NCBI GenBank assembly: GCA_964645585.1
Contig: CAZYAN010000024.1
Span: forward strand, 1-60,915
Reading direction: 5' to 3'
Length of the DNA stretch: 60,915 nt
DNA from: DATGSL01 sp964645585
Lineage (GTDB): Bacteria; Verrucomicrobiota; Verrucomicrobiia; Opitutales; T3Sed10-336
Below the pieces are notes generated by a model. It was not told the DNA's origin and did not search any database. It saw only the letters and a list, made by a program, of their open reading frames with translations. This document shows positions 18,365-27,509 of this stretch, piece by piece (the stretch's first letter is position 1; each line of letters opens with the position of its first letter). A program made the translations under genes and the position numbers.

Positions 18365-19834
18365 TCAAGCGGGATTGCCGGCCGGCGCGGCGGTTTCGTT
18401 GCTGGTTTCGGCGACGGGCCTCTGTTCCATTTCCCGGATTCGGCGAAGGACTTGGACGGCCCGCCAAAAGCAAATCGCGAGGCTGAGGACAAGGACGGTC
18501 AGCAAAACCGGGTTATACGGCCCGCTGTCCATAAACGGAAGGAGGTCCCAGGCGAGCATCAAGGCGAGTGCGGTCGGCATAAAGCTGAACAGAACGCCGA
18601 TTTCAATACCGGCCTGATCGAGAGTGTAGGCAAGCAGGGCGAGCAGAACCTGGGCGAGGTTGACGCCAATAAACCAGGCAAAACCTTTGTGCGTGACCGG
18701 GCGGATCAAGCGTGTGACGGCAACGGGGAAAAGGATCGCGGTATAGAGCAGCAGAAAGGGGAACCAGTCGTCGGCTGACCCTCCGAACGCGTTCGCGCTG
18801 AGAAACATCAGAGCACCCATAACAACGATCGAATAAGCGACGGCGCTCTGCCAGCCGGGGTAGAGAAAGAACCGGCCGAAAAGGCGTCCGATCCAGCCTC
18901 GCCGGGAGCAGGGTTTGTAAACGCTTCGGATCCGGAGCGGGGTTTCGCAAAGCGAAAGGGTGACGATGATCGCGACTGGCGGAAGCGCGATCATCGAGGC
19001 TGCTCCCCGGCCGTTCGCGGCGATTTCGAGGACGGCCGCGCCGAGCACAAAGAGCGCGCCGAGAACGCGAAATTGAAACGACCGGGTCCCCGCGGGCGGA
19101 GCGATCTTATTGGTGCCGATTTCGAGAAAGAGCAGGAGGACCAGCGGGACGAACACCGCCGCGAGCAGGAACGGGTGAATGCCGCCCGAGGTCGCCGCCG
19201 GGAAGAAAAACCCGGATCGGAGCCCGAACATCAGCGCATTCATTCCAACCATAAACAAAAAGAGGAAAAAAAACGTCTGTGCGCCGCGCATGAGCCAGGT
19301 CGAGTGCGCGGAGAAGCCGACCGCCGCGGCGGTCAGCAGCGCGCATGCGACAAGGAGCCAGAGGAGTCCGATCAATTCACTCAGCAAATCGACACCTCCA
19401 AGAAAGTATCGAAGAACCAGATACGGGAGAACGGCGAAAACGAACAGAAGAGCCTGCGCGAACAGCGCGGCCCATTTTCCCGCGACGATCCGCCACGGTG
19501 TCAGGCGAGTGAGGTAGACGAGTTCGAGGCTTTGCGCCTTGATCTCCGCCTGGAGTGCCTGGTTGCCCAGCATCGGAATGACGAACACAAGCGGAATCCC
19601 GATAATCGTCCAGAACAGGCTGGAGAAGAAAAGGAAATCATCGCTCGATGTCCGGGTCGCGCCGAGGAGGGCGCCGGCCGCGCAGTAAATCATGGCGACC
19701 TGAATCAACAGGAATGAAATCAGGAAGACGCGTCCGCGCATGCCTTGGCGAAGTTCTTTGACGATGACCGGACTCAGCCAGTCGCTCGGTTCGCGGCGCG
19801 GGAGTTTGGCTGCGCATTCAATAGCGGAACTCAT
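18365..19834 (-). CDS. ABC-2 type transporter permease
   Basis: This 489-residue polytopic protein has about ten to twelve hydrophobic segments. The start (SPVIVKELRQGMRGRVFLIS) is typical of ABC-2 permeases of the Gld/Nos type, with a soluble N-terminus leading into the first helix. Its ATG overlaps the stop of the ATPase gene (ATGA), so it is the membrane partner of that ATPase. The exported substrate is unknown. Its location between ATPase and DUF58 genes ties the exporter to the MoxR system. Confidence 0.85.
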   Translation of the reverse strand: MSSAIECAAKLPRREPSDWLSPVIVKELRQGMRGRVFLISFLLIQVAMIYCAAGALLGATRTSSDDFLFFSSLFWTIIGIPLVFVIPMLGNQALQAEIKAQSLELVYLTRLTPWRIVAGKWAALFAQALLFVFAVLPYLVLRYFLGGVDLLSELIGLLWLLVACALLTAAAVGFSAHSTWLMRGAQTFFFLFLFMVGMNALMFGLRSGFFFPAATSGGIHPFLLAAVFVPLVLLLFLEIGTNKIAPPAGTRSFQFRVLGALFVLGAAVLEIAANGRGAASMIALPPVAIIVTLSLCETPLRIRSVYKPCSRRGWIGRLFGRFFLYPGWQSAVAYSIVVMGALMFLSANAFGGSADDWFPFLLLYTAILFPVAVTRLIRPVTHKGFAWFIGVNLAQVLLALLAYTLDQAGIEIGVLFSFMPTALALMLAWDLLPFMDSGPYNPVLLTVLVLSLAICFWRAVQVLRRIREMEQRPVAETSNETAAPAGNPA

Positions 19835-20886
19835 GTTTCACTGTATTCAGAAGTTAAATCCGATTTGGCGGCTGTCGGCTCGGCCGCCGGGGCGTTCGGA
19901 TCCGATGAAGCCCGGAGCGGGTCGGGAGCGGGCGAACTGTTGCCGTTGCCGAGTTTTTCGAGGAGAGCGACGAACGCGTCTTCCAGTTTCGTTTCTTCGC
20001 GGCGGAAACCGACGACCGGCAATCCCTCGTTGAGCATTTTCCGGAGGGTTGCGGTCAGGAGTTCCGGAGAGTCATCGTCAAACCGGACCAGCCCGCCATT
20101 TTTGCGCAGTTCGACGAAAGAGACGTGCGGCTGGAGTGAGATCCATTGCTCCAGCGGTTCGGGAGGTCCGGCGAGATCGATCGCGACGTTCACGCCGCCG
20201 TCGTCGCCGCGCATGAGGCTTTCGGCCGAGCCTTGGTGAACGATCCTTCCGTTGTCGATGAACAGGAGGGTGTCGCACATTTCGCCGAGCTCGGAAAGGA
20301 TATGCGAGCTGATGAAGATCGTTTTCTTCTCTTCGGCGAGGATGCGGATCAGGTGTTTGAATTCGACGCGCGCCTTCGGGTCGAGCCCGGCGGCGGGTTC
20401 ATCGAGAATCAGGACTGGCGGATCATGAATCAATGTGCGCCCGAGGCAGAGACGCTGTCCCATTCCTTTGGAGAGTCCATTGACCGGACGTTCCGCGATG
20501 ACCGTGAGTTCGGTAAAGTCCATCACCTCCTCGAGTCGCCGGCGGCGATCCGCGCCAAAGAGGCCGAAGGAACGCGCGAAAAAATCGAGGTATTCGGCGA
20601 CCGTCATGTTGGGGTAGGCACCGTAGGCATCCGGCATCCATCCGATTTGCCGCCGCACTTCGATCGGTTCTTCCATCACGTCGATGCCGCGGATTGCGAT
20701 CCGTCCGGCATCCGGCACGTCGAGCGTGGCCATCATCCGCATCGTCGTGGTCTTGCCGGCGCCGTTGGCCCCGATAAAACCGACGACGCGGCCGGGCTCG
20801 ATTTCGAAGGAGAGACCTTTCACGGCGTGGACCGAGCCGTACGACCGGTGGATATTGGAGACGGAAATGGCAGGAGTATCGCTCAT
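19831..20886 (-). CDS. ABC transporter ATP-binding protein
   Basis: The start is the ATG at 20886, overlapping the upstream stop; an in-frame extension to 21255 is antisense to the upstream gene and not credible. The 351-residue protein has Walker A GANGAGKTT near residue 38, signature LSKGMGQRLCLGR, Walker B VLILDEPAAGLDP and the H-loop in SSHILSE. It is of the CcmA/GldA type, with a C-terminal extension (about 220-351) after the ATPase core. It energises the adjacent permease. Confidence 0.93.
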   Translation of the reverse strand: MSDTPAISVSNIHRSYGSVHAVKGLSFEIEPGRVVGFIGANGAGKTTTMRMMATLDVPDAGRIAIRGIDVMEEPIEVRRQIGWMPDAYGAYPNMTVAEYLDFFARSFGLFGADRRRRLEEVMDFTELTVIAERPVNGLSKGMGQRLCLGRTLIHDPPVLILDEPAAGLDPKARVEFKHLIRILAEEKKTIFISSHILSELGEMCDTLLFIDNGRIVHQGSAESLMRGDDGGVNVAIDLAGPPEPLEQWISLQPHVSFVELRKNGGLVRFDDDSPELLTATLRKMLNEGLPVVGFRREETKLEDAFVALLEKLGNGNSSPAPDPLRASSDPNAPAAEPTAAKSDLTSEYSET

Positions 20887-22694
20887 GGTGAGGGGCGAGT
20901 AGCGGCGATCGGGCCGGTGTGAAAATGTTTTTGCGTCAGCCAATCGATACGTTCGAACGTCGGCACGGTTCCTTCCTTCCCTTCGGCAAACGCGTAAAAA
21001 CGGCCGGGGGCATCCGGCGCATTTCGGACACGGTCTGAAAGAATCGGGCCGGTTTCTTTCAGGAAAGCGGAGAGGGCGTCTTGAAACGCTTTTTCTTCGC
21101 AAGAGGTGAATGTGGCGATCTGACCAGATTCGACATTTTCGGCGCGCCACCAGCGGCCGTTCGCGTCGTGGATAAAAACTTGTTTTAAGGTGAACGGAAA
21201 CGTCGAAAGGAGCTGGAGCCCGGATCCCGCATCGCCGCTTGCTTCCAAACGCCACCGGGTGGCGGTCACGCCTTGGATGAGATGTCCTTGGCGCGAACGG
21301 CTTCGAAACCAGTCTCCGTCAAACGATCGCCCTCCCGCCTGAAATCGTCCTGCCTGGAAGGAGGTCGGCGAGTCGATTTCCATCAGGGAGAGAAATACCG
21401 GAGTATCCACGGAAAAACCGCGTCCGGGAAGGAGGGAAGTTCTGCTTGCCTGTTCCTGGAGAAACGCCGATCGATTTTCGTCAGGAAAATGGGTCCAGAT
21501 CGCCACTTGGTGGCCGATCCCGCCGACGCCATCCTGCACGAGGATCAGCACAAAGATAAACAGGCTTGCTCCGATGGAGAGGAGCGGCGTCGTCCAGAAC
21601 AGCCGGTGACGTTTCGATCCGCGTGCGAAGAGAAACAGATTGACCGGGCCGATAACGATGCCGAACAGGATCAGGAAGGTGATGAAGAAGGCGGGGCGCA
21701 GGCGGACATCGGCGAGTTTGTTCAGGAGTCCCCAGCCGCTCGCGCGGTAGCCGTTTTCGAGAGATTCGAAGAGAAGATCCCGTTTCGGATGCTGGATCCG
21801 GCGGATGATCGCGTCGCGATTCAGACTCATTTTTTCGCGAGATTCCAAGTGAATTTGGCCGAAGCCGCGCGCGACCGGATCGTCGGGAGTGAGAGCGGGG
21901 AGGTCGGGCAGCGCGGACGCGATGTCGGCGGGTTCGCGGCAGACGAAGAGTTCTCCGCCGGTCGCGATCCAGTCGAGAACCGCTAGACGTTGCGGCGTGC
22001 TTGCGCCACGCCATTCGTCATCAGAAATATAAAGTTGATCGAAAGCGACGTACGCCCGCCAGTCAGATGGCATATGAGCGGTCGAGAATGGGCTGCCGGC
22101 ATAGGAGGAGGAGCCGAGCTGGCTTTCTATTTCATTCCAATTCGCCGTTCCAAGCTTTTCGCTCATCGCGAGAGAAATGCTGCGGGTGCCCATTCCGCGC
22201 CGGTAGCCGTAGAAGACATGCAGTTGCTGCTGGGCGACTCCGTAGCCGTTCACCTGGATAAAGAGCTGCCCGTCGTTGTAGGTCGATCGGACCAGCGGAA
22301 CCATGACGTCGAATTGCCGCGCCTGGCCGCTTTCGACGGTGAAGGATGCCTCATGAGTGACGGTGCTTTCGCCGCTGTAATCGCGCTGGCTGACAAACTG
22401 GAAACTCCAGGTGCGCTCCCGTCCGGACTGGTTGTCAATGGTTACGCGGAAGGGAGCGAATCCGTGGCTGGGCACAGTGGAGTAGAAGCCGGCGATTTCG
22501 ATGTCCACCCCGCTGCCGGGCGTCATTTTCGGGCCGTTGACGAGCTGCCCGGCGCCGGCCGCATCCGGTGCAAATGTTCCGAGGGCGGGAACGACAAGAA
22601 GGACCGCGAGAAGAAGGAGTCGGAGCAGCGGGCAACGGCCGGGCGGGCGGCGAGTTATTGGAGGCATCGGATCAGCGAGTTGGGACAACAGCAT
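20883..22694 (-). CDS. Exported/membrane auxiliary protein with a GPVN helix (unknown function)
   Basis: This 603-residue protein (an alternative ATG at 22667 is possible) has a signal-type hydrophobic segment, a long periplasmic beta-rich region, and two membrane helices at about 335-385. The block FGIVIGPVNLFLFARGSKRH with its GPVN turn is common to auxiliary proteins encoded beside MoxR/ABC clusters. LDWIATGGELFVCREP looks like a GATase/DUF4350-like strand-helix segment. It lies nine bases after moxR and overlaps the ABC ATPase gene. No enzyme motif is visible; it may be the periplasmic part of the exporter. Confidence 0.75.
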   Translation of the reverse strand: MLLSQLADPMPPITRRPPGRCPLLRLLLLAVLLVVPALGTFAPDAAGAGQLVNGPKMTPGSGVDIEIAGFYSTVPSHGFAPFRVTIDNQSGRERTWSFQFVSQRDYSGESTVTHEASFTVESGQARQFDVMVPLVRSTYNDGQLFIQVNGYGVAQQQLHVFYGYRRGMGTRSISLAMSEKLGTANWNEIESQLGSSSYAGSPFSTAHMPSDWRAYVAFDQLYISDDEWRGASTPQRLAVLDWIATGGELFVCREPADIASALPDLPALTPDDPVARGFGQIHLESREKMSLNRDAIIRRIQHPKRDLLFESLENGYRASGWGLLNKLADVRLRPAFFITFLILFGIVIGPVNLFLFARGSKRHRLFWTTPLLSIGASLFIFVLILVQDGVGGIGHQVAIWTHFPDENRSAFLQEQASRTSLLPGRGFSVDTPVFLSLMEIDSPTSFQAGRFQAGGRSFDGDWFRSRSRQGHLIQGVTATRWRLEASGDAGSGLQLLSTFPFTLKQVFIHDANGRWWRAENVESGQIATFTSCEEKAFQDALSAFLKETGPILSDRVRNAPDAPGRFYAFAEGKEGTVPTFERIDWLTQKHFHTGPIAATRPSP

Positions 22695-22703
22695 GGGGAG
22701 TCT

Positions 22704-23726
22704 TTATCCGGTCGGCGTAAGGGTTTTGGGAATTTCGCGATCCTGCCACGGAATCTCGTTGATGAGTTGATCGACAACGGAGGCGCCTGTCTGTCCGTCG
22801 AGGCGTGCGCGGTAATCGAGGAGGATGCGGTGCTGGAGGACCGGTTTCGCGATGGCGCGCACATCTTCGAAACTGGTGTTCGTGCGGCCTTCGAGGAGAG
22901 CGCGGGCGCGGGCGGCGGCGGCGAGGCCGAGGGCGGCACGGGGACTGGCACCGAATTTCAGATGGGTTGCGGCTTCGGAGCGGCCGGGATGGGTTGCGTC
23001 GACGAGGCGGGCGATGTAGTTGGCGACGATTTCGGGAAGGTAAATCCTGCGGGCGAGCCGGCAGCAGCCGTCCAATTCGTCGCCCGAGAACACCGGCTCG
23101 ACTGGAACCTCGGCACCCATCTCCCGCTGGGTGACGATTTTTTGGAGGACGTCGACCTCGTTGCGGAAGATTTCGAGTTTGAAAAGGAACCGGTCGAGCT
23201 GCGCTTCCGGAAGCGGGTAGGTGCCTTCGAGCTCAATGGGATTCTGGGTCGCGAGGACGAAAAATGGCTGGGGCAGGGCGTGTGTTTCGCCCATGACTGT
23301 TACTCGCCCCTCCTGCATCGCTTCGAGGAGAGCGGATTGGGTTTTCGGAGAGGCTCGGTTGATTTCGTCGGCCAGGAGGATGTTGGCAAAGACGGGCCCC
23401 GGCTGAAAGACGAAGCGCCGTCCCTCGGGAGTTTCTTCGAGCATCGGGTTCCCGGTAATGTCTCCCGGCAGCAAATCCGGTGTGAACTGGACCCGTTTCG
23501 CTTCGATGCGCAGCGCTTTGGAGAGGCCTTTAACCAGCTCCGTCTTTCCAAGGCCGGGCAAGCCTTCGAGCAGAATGTGTCCGCGGGCGAGAATGCCGGT
23601 CAGGACGTGTCCGATCAGTTCCTCTTGTCCAAACAGAACGCGGTTAAGGGTTTCCTGGAGCTGACGGAGACGGCCGGCGACGGCGTTGATTTCGTCGTCG
23701 GTGGCGAAGGATTGTTGTGTGGTCAT
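22704..23726 (-). CDS. MoxR family AAA+ ATPase
   Basis: The start is the ATG at 23726 (MTTQQSF); an upstream in-frame extension to 23831 is not MoxR-like. The 340-residue protein has Walker A GLPGLGKTELVKG, Walker B NILLADEINRASPKTQ, the sensor block VLATQNPIELEGTYPLPEAQ and the arginine-finger region LDRFLFKLEI. MoxR ATPases act as chaperones with VWA/DUF58 proteins to activate or assemble envelope complexes. It is the first gene of the seven-gene cluster, so the cluster's promoter should lie in 23727-23880. Confidence 0.93.
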   Translation of the reverse strand: MTTQQSFATDDEINAVAGRLRQLQETLNRVLFGQEELIGHVLTGILARGHILLEGLPGLGKTELVKGLSKALRIEAKRVQFTPDLLPGDITGNPMLEETPEGRRFVFQPGPVFANILLADEINRASPKTQSALLEAMQEGRVTVMGETHALPQPFFVLATQNPIELEGTYPLPEAQLDRFLFKLEIFRNEVDVLQKIVTQREMGAEVPVEPVFSGDELDGCCRLARRIYLPEIVANYIARLVDATHPGRSEAATHLKFGASPRAALGLAAAARARALLEGRTNTSFEDVRAIAKPVLQHRILLDYRARLDGQTGASVVDQLINEIPWQDREIPKTLTPTG

Positions 23727-24163
23727 GTTTGTTTCGAGCGGGGGAATGTAAACGGAAAGAAAAACATTAGCCAAAGCCGGTGCCGAGCAAGCTGTTACTG
23801 AAAGAGAAAACGGAAACAGGCTCGGAGGCAATGCCAGGATAGCGGGAAACGGCGTTGAATGGAGGCGCGCGGATCGGGTGTATCAACCACAAGGATCACA
23901 GAAAACACAAAGCAAAGATCCGTTGAACCGCGGATTGCCGCTGAGTAACACGGATGAAGATGCGCGGCGGCTTTTTTCGTCTTGTTGCCCGGAAAACTTG
24001 CTGCACGGTACCGGGATGTCATGATGCAGGGACTCCGTTCCCGTGAAAAGTATGGCAGGCGCGAATCGTTCAAAATCCATTTCCTTTCGTCTTCTCCGCT
24101 GGAGCGCTGTTCGATCCACCGCGCATTCAGCTGTTACGCGCCAGCCTTCGGGGAGTCACGACA
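23727..24163. repeat. Spacer with CCACAAAG-type repeat (23884-23966)
   Basis: This 437-base spacer separates the divergent moxR and rarD genes. At 23884-23966 it holds CAACCACAAGGATCACAGAA with further CACAAAG units, then ACCGCGGATTGCCGCTGAG and ACACGGATGAAGATGCGCGG, matching the two block types at 2187-2288. No convincing promoter or small gene is visible in the rest. Confidence 0.55.
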
Positions 24164-25069
24164 TTGTCTGATTCGCGAGGAAAAGGATTTGCGGCGGCGG
24201 GCGGCGCGTTCCTGCTGTGGGGACTTGTTCCGATTTATTGGAAGACGCTGGCGCAGGTGAATGCGACTGAGCTGATTTTGCATCGGGTGGTTTGGTCGGT
24301 TTTGCTGCTTTGGGTTTTGATCGCGGTGCGCGGGCGGACGCGGGATTTTTTGCGGGCGCTTTCGTCGGTCCGATCCATTATCGGCAACGGGGTGGCGGGT
24401 CTGCTGCTGTCGGCGAACTGGCTGATCTACATTTGGGCGGTGAACGCCGGGAGAGTGATCGACACGAGTCTCGGCTATTTTTTGGTTCCGTTCGTCAGTG
24501 CCGCGCTCGGGTATGCCGTGCTTCACGAACGCCTGAATCGCGCCCAAGTTTTCGCAATGGCCCTGGCTTTGACGGGAGTCGCGATTCAGATCGCGCGGGC
24601 GGAGCGCTTCCCGTGGGTGGGGCTGGGGCTGGCCGCGACATTCGGGCTGTATGGTTTGATGCGAAAGCGGTCGGTGCTCGGGTCGCTGACCGGTTTAGGC
24701 GTGGAGACGACCATTCTCGCGCCGGTCGCGGCGGCGCTGCTGATTTACCTGCACCGCGATGGCGACGGGGCGCTGGGGCGGGTCGATGTCACGACGCATA
24801 TTCTGCTGTTTGGCACCGCGCTGGTGACGACGGTTCCACTGCTGCTATTTTCGATGGGAGCGCGGCTGATTCCGCTGGCGAGCGTCGGCCTGCTGCAGTT
24901 TATTACCCCGTCGTGCTCGCTGCTGCTCGGGCTGTTTTTGTATGGGGAACCGCTTCCGCCGGCGCGGCTGATTTCCTTTCTGATGATCTGGACTGGCCTG
25001 GCCGTCTACGTGATTGATCTTCGGCGAAACCGTACGCGTGTTTCAATTGACCCGGCCGAGGGGCGTTGA
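24164..25069 (+). CDS. rarD: RarD-type EamA permease
   Basis: The start is the TTG at 24164, with a GGGGAG ribosome site at 24150-24155. The 301-residue protein has about ten membrane helices in two EamA halves. Blocks GAFLLWGLVPIYWKTLAQVN, TELILHRVVWSVLLL, LSANWLIYIWAVN and GLLQFITPSCSLLLGLFLYG are diagnostic for RarD (chloramphenicol-sensitive protein family). It exports or exchanges a small metabolite whose identity is not settled. It is a single gene converging on the pseudopilin gene. Confidence 0.92.
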   Translation: MSDSRGKGFAAAGGAFLLWGLVPIYWKTLAQVNATELILHRVVWSVLLLWVLIAVRGRTRDFLRALSSVRSIIGNGVAGLLLSANWLIYIWAVNAGRVIDTSLGYFLVPFVSAALGYAVLHERLNRAQVFAMALALTGVAIQIARAERFPWVGLGLAATFGLYGLMRKRSVLGSLTGLGVETTILAPVAAALLIYLHRDGDGALGRVDVTTHILLFGTALVTTVPLLLFSMGARLIPLASVGLLQFITPSCSLLLGLFLYGEPLPPARLISFLMIWTGLAVYVIDLRRNRTRVSIDPAEGR

Positions 25070-25105
25070 GGAAATCGCAACGAGAGCTCGGATCAAAATC
25101 CGCAA

Positions 25106-25846
25106 TTAATAAATCGCGTTGTCGCCGTGCCAAAAGATCGCGCTTATGTCGGTGACGGCCGGGATGTCGTCCCGATTGCGTCGTTCGACGTGACTGTCGA
25201 AGAAGAGAAAGTTGCCGCTTCCTCCGTGGGGAACGACGCCAAACAGATCGTAACGGGTGTCGTTGATATGCCACATGTAACACTCGACGACGGCTGCGGT
25301 TTGGGTGGCAACGGTGAGCGAATCCAAGTTGACTGAATTGTAAATCTTGCTCGGCCCCGGCACTGCCAGGTGGTTGAGCGCGTAGGAATAATTGGTCGCA
25401 TTACTGTCCGCTTGCCGGTTGTAAAACAAATCCGCGGGGGCGGAAGCGGCAGTTGGGAACGCGCCGTAAAGGGTCGGGCACTGGAAGATGTTCGGCTCCG
25501 GGGAGCTGTTCCGAATCATCATAATGTTTCCGGACGATTCCTCAAAAACATAAGGCCAAATGCCGCCGTGAAACGTCGACCAAAAGCTTGTCCCGGAAGA
25601 ACTGCCGGTGTGCCGCTCGTGCCTGAGGTTGTCGACTGCCGCGGGGGCCTTTCCGTCGTGGGCATCCGCGTAAAGATGGATCCCGTGTCCGATCTGACGG
25701 AGGTTGGAGGCGCACTGTGAGGCCCGGGCGCTTTCGCGAACACGCCCTACGACGGGGATCAGGATCGCTGCGAGAATGCCGATGATGGCAATCACCGTGA
25801 GGAGCTCGATCAAGGTAAACCCGCAGCGAAGATTATTGGGTTTCAT
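25106..25846 (-). CDS. DUF1559-like type II pseudopilin
   Basis: This 246-residue protein has a classic class III signal: after the basic leader MKPNNLRC comes G, then FTLIELLTVIAIIGILAAIL with the +5 Glu, so prepilin peptidase should cut after Gly9. The ladder SQCASNLRQIGHGIHLYA is the usual continuation, and the C-terminal H-G-G/F-D-S-H segment (GGSGNFLFFDSHV) is the DUF1559/H-X9-DG type ending. Members are numerous in Verrucomicrobia and Planctomycetes, probably at the surface; the function is unclear. It has a strong, operator-embedded promoter just upstream. Confidence 0.9.
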   Translation of the reverse strand: MKPNNLRCGFTLIELLTVIAIIGILAAILIPVVGRVRESARASQCASNLRQIGHGIHLYADAHDGKAPAAVDNLRHERHTGSSSGTSFWSTFHGGIWPYVFEESSGNIMMIRNSSPEPNIFQCPTLYGAFPTAASAPADLFYNRQADSNATNYSYALNHLAVPGPSKIYNSVNLDSLTVATQTAAVVECYMWHINDTRYDLFGVVPHGGSGNFLFFDSHVERRNRDDIPAVTDISAIFWHGDNAIY

Positions 25847-25872
25847 AAGCGGAGGAACAAGGTAACCGACTG

Positions 25873-25908
25873 CGATGCACTATGGCGTGCATCGGCCTGC
25901 CTTGTCAA
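25873..25908 (-). promoter_or_regulatory. Promoter with operator palindrome for the pseudopilin gene
   Basis: Read on the minus strand, a perfect -35 TTGACA (25908-25903) is followed after 18 bases by CATAGT (25884-25879), a fair -10. The -10 lies in and beside the six-base loop of a perfect eight-base inverted repeat, CGATGCAC-N6-GTGCATCG (25873-25894). A dimeric repressor bound there would block polymerase. The elements are visible; the regulator is unknown. Confidence 0.6.
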
Positions 25909-25971
25909 CCTTTTGAAATGGCGTGACGGCGTTTGGGGCGTGGCGGGAGGACGCTCGCCGGAATCTCCGCG

Positions 25972-27288
25972 CTACTTGAAGTATTTTTGCAGGCGCTGCT
26001 GCTCGGCAGGAGTGAGGCGCGAGTGGAAAACGGCTTCACCGCCTTCGCTGGCCAGAACGGCGGTTCCGGCGGCGAGGGGACCGGTGGGCATGGCGGGATC
26101 GACTTCCGGCGCGGTTTCGGTGGCACCGATCTGTTCACCCAGAGCGGCGCGACTGAGGTCATCGTTCGATACGGCTTCGCGCCGCTGCGAATCGACCAAG
26201 GACGGAAACTCGTGGAAACTGAGCGGGGCCGCTCCCGGGCCCCGGCCGACGCCGCCCCGGCCGGGCACATTGCCTTGACCCTGACAGACGCCGCCTGGGC
26301 AAATGCCGCACGGATCGCCCGGGTTTTTGCATTCGCCGCCCATCGAATGTTCGCACGCGAGCTGTCCCTCGCGAAGCATCCGCGCGAGGCGGTCGATCGT
26401 TTCTTGAGACAAGGTTTGAAGATTCGAAAAATCGACTGCGCGAAGCTGCGACAGCAGTTCCTTGTTCAGTTTAAGGTCGCTCGCATCCATCGCGCTCAGC
26501 GCTTCGCGCCAATGTTCTTGGAGGAGCGGCTGGAGACCGGCCGGCATCGTATCGAGCGCGTCGCGGGCGATACTGAGCGGGTATTCGGCTTTCGTGAGGG
26601 CCGAGTGCAGCTCGCGAATGGAGCCGGCGACATTGTCGCGAAGATTGTCGCCAGCTTCGAGGCTGCTGTGACTGTACCAGTCCTGAACCGGCTGATCCCG
26701 GAGTGCCTGCACCTGTTCCTCCCACTGGGCAAGGGTGTCTTTTTCGAACAGGTCGCGCTCTTCGAGCGTTTCGGCCCACGACTCGATCTCCTGCCAAGCG
26801 AGCGGCTCGGCCGGGGCTTGCGGCGTCACGGACGTGTTTGACTTGATCGGCGTCCAGCCGGCGAGGAGGAGGAACGCGCCCGCGGCGGCGGGCGGCAGCA
26901 GGAGCCGTTGCCAGGACCAGCGGAAGAAAGGAGGAAGCGGTTGGGCGGGCGGCCACGAGGCTTGGCCGTCGCGGGCAGCCGTCAGCCGGTTTTTGAGGGA
27001 AAGATGGATTTCAAGATAGACAAGGGCATCGGCGAAAGAGAAGAAGCGATGTCGGCACGACCAGGCGCAGATCGCGGGCGCGGCCGCGAGGGCGGCGGCA
27101 TAGGCGGTCCAGAGCGGAAGCAACGGTGCCTCAAGGCGGCGAAGGACGAGGAGCAGGCAGCCTTGGAGAAGGGTGAGAGCGAGGACGGCAGGCAGGTAAC
27201 GCTGGAGAACGAAACCGATGTTGACGCGCGTCCGGACGCGGCGGGCTGCATGGTGCCAGAATGCTTCGTGATTGGTGTCGGCAGTCAT
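25972..27288 (-). CDS. Membrane protein with helical domain and Cys-rich tail, unknown function
   Basis: This 438-residue protein has a cytoplasmic N-terminus, three hydrophobic segments (about 32-50, 58-75 and 130-148), then a long charged helical region (about 165-320), then a cluster of five cysteines in CEHSMGGECKNPGDPCGICP followed by GGVCQGQG and a Gly-rich GRGGVGRGPGAAPL stretch. The tail ends with a hydrophilic helix. I do not recognise a named family. Hydrophobic layout and gene location (near a MoxR cluster) recall proteins of unknown function in such clusters. It diverges from the 139-residue gene at 27510. Confidence 0.7.
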   Translation of the reverse strand: MTADTNHEAFWHHAARRVRTRVNIGFVLQRYLPAVLALTLLQGCLLLVLRRLEAPLLPLWTAYAAALAAAPAICAWSCRHRFFSFADALVYLEIHLSLKNRLTAARDGQASWPPAQPLPPFFRWSWQRLLLPPAAAGAFLLLAGWTPIKSNTSVTPQAPAEPLAWQEIESWAETLEERDLFEKDTLAQWEEQVQALRDQPVQDWYSHSSLEAGDNLRDNVAGSIRELHSALTKAEYPLSIARDALDTMPAGLQPLLQEHWREALSAMDASDLKLNKELLSQLRAVDFSNLQTLSQETIDRLARMLREGQLACEHSMGGECKNPGDPCGICPGGVCQGQGNVPGRGGVGRGPGAAPLSFHEFPSLVDSQRREAVSNDDLSRAALGEQIGATETAPEVDPAMPTGPLAAGTAVLASEGGEAVFHSRLTPAEQQRLQKYFK

Positions 27289-27509
27289 GGGGCTGTTTGA
27301 TTCTATGATGACAGCGTAAACGCGGCGGCGCGGGTGGCAAGCGTGCAGGCCGTGTGCACGGATTTCTGCTTTTTTGGTTATCCCGTAATCGTTTCCCTTA
27401 AAGTCGCCCGGGCCGGTTTGTTTGGAGGGATTTTGGGCCTATAGTAGGACAGGCCGCGGGGGATGATGCGGCAAGATTCACGATTCCAGAAAAGAAGGCG
27501 GTGCTGGTA

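Noticed and set aside
21990..23801. 603-codon plus-strand open frame opposite moxR and the auxiliary gene
   Set aside because: It crosses two genes with strong motifs on the other strand; high GC leaves such frames open by chance.
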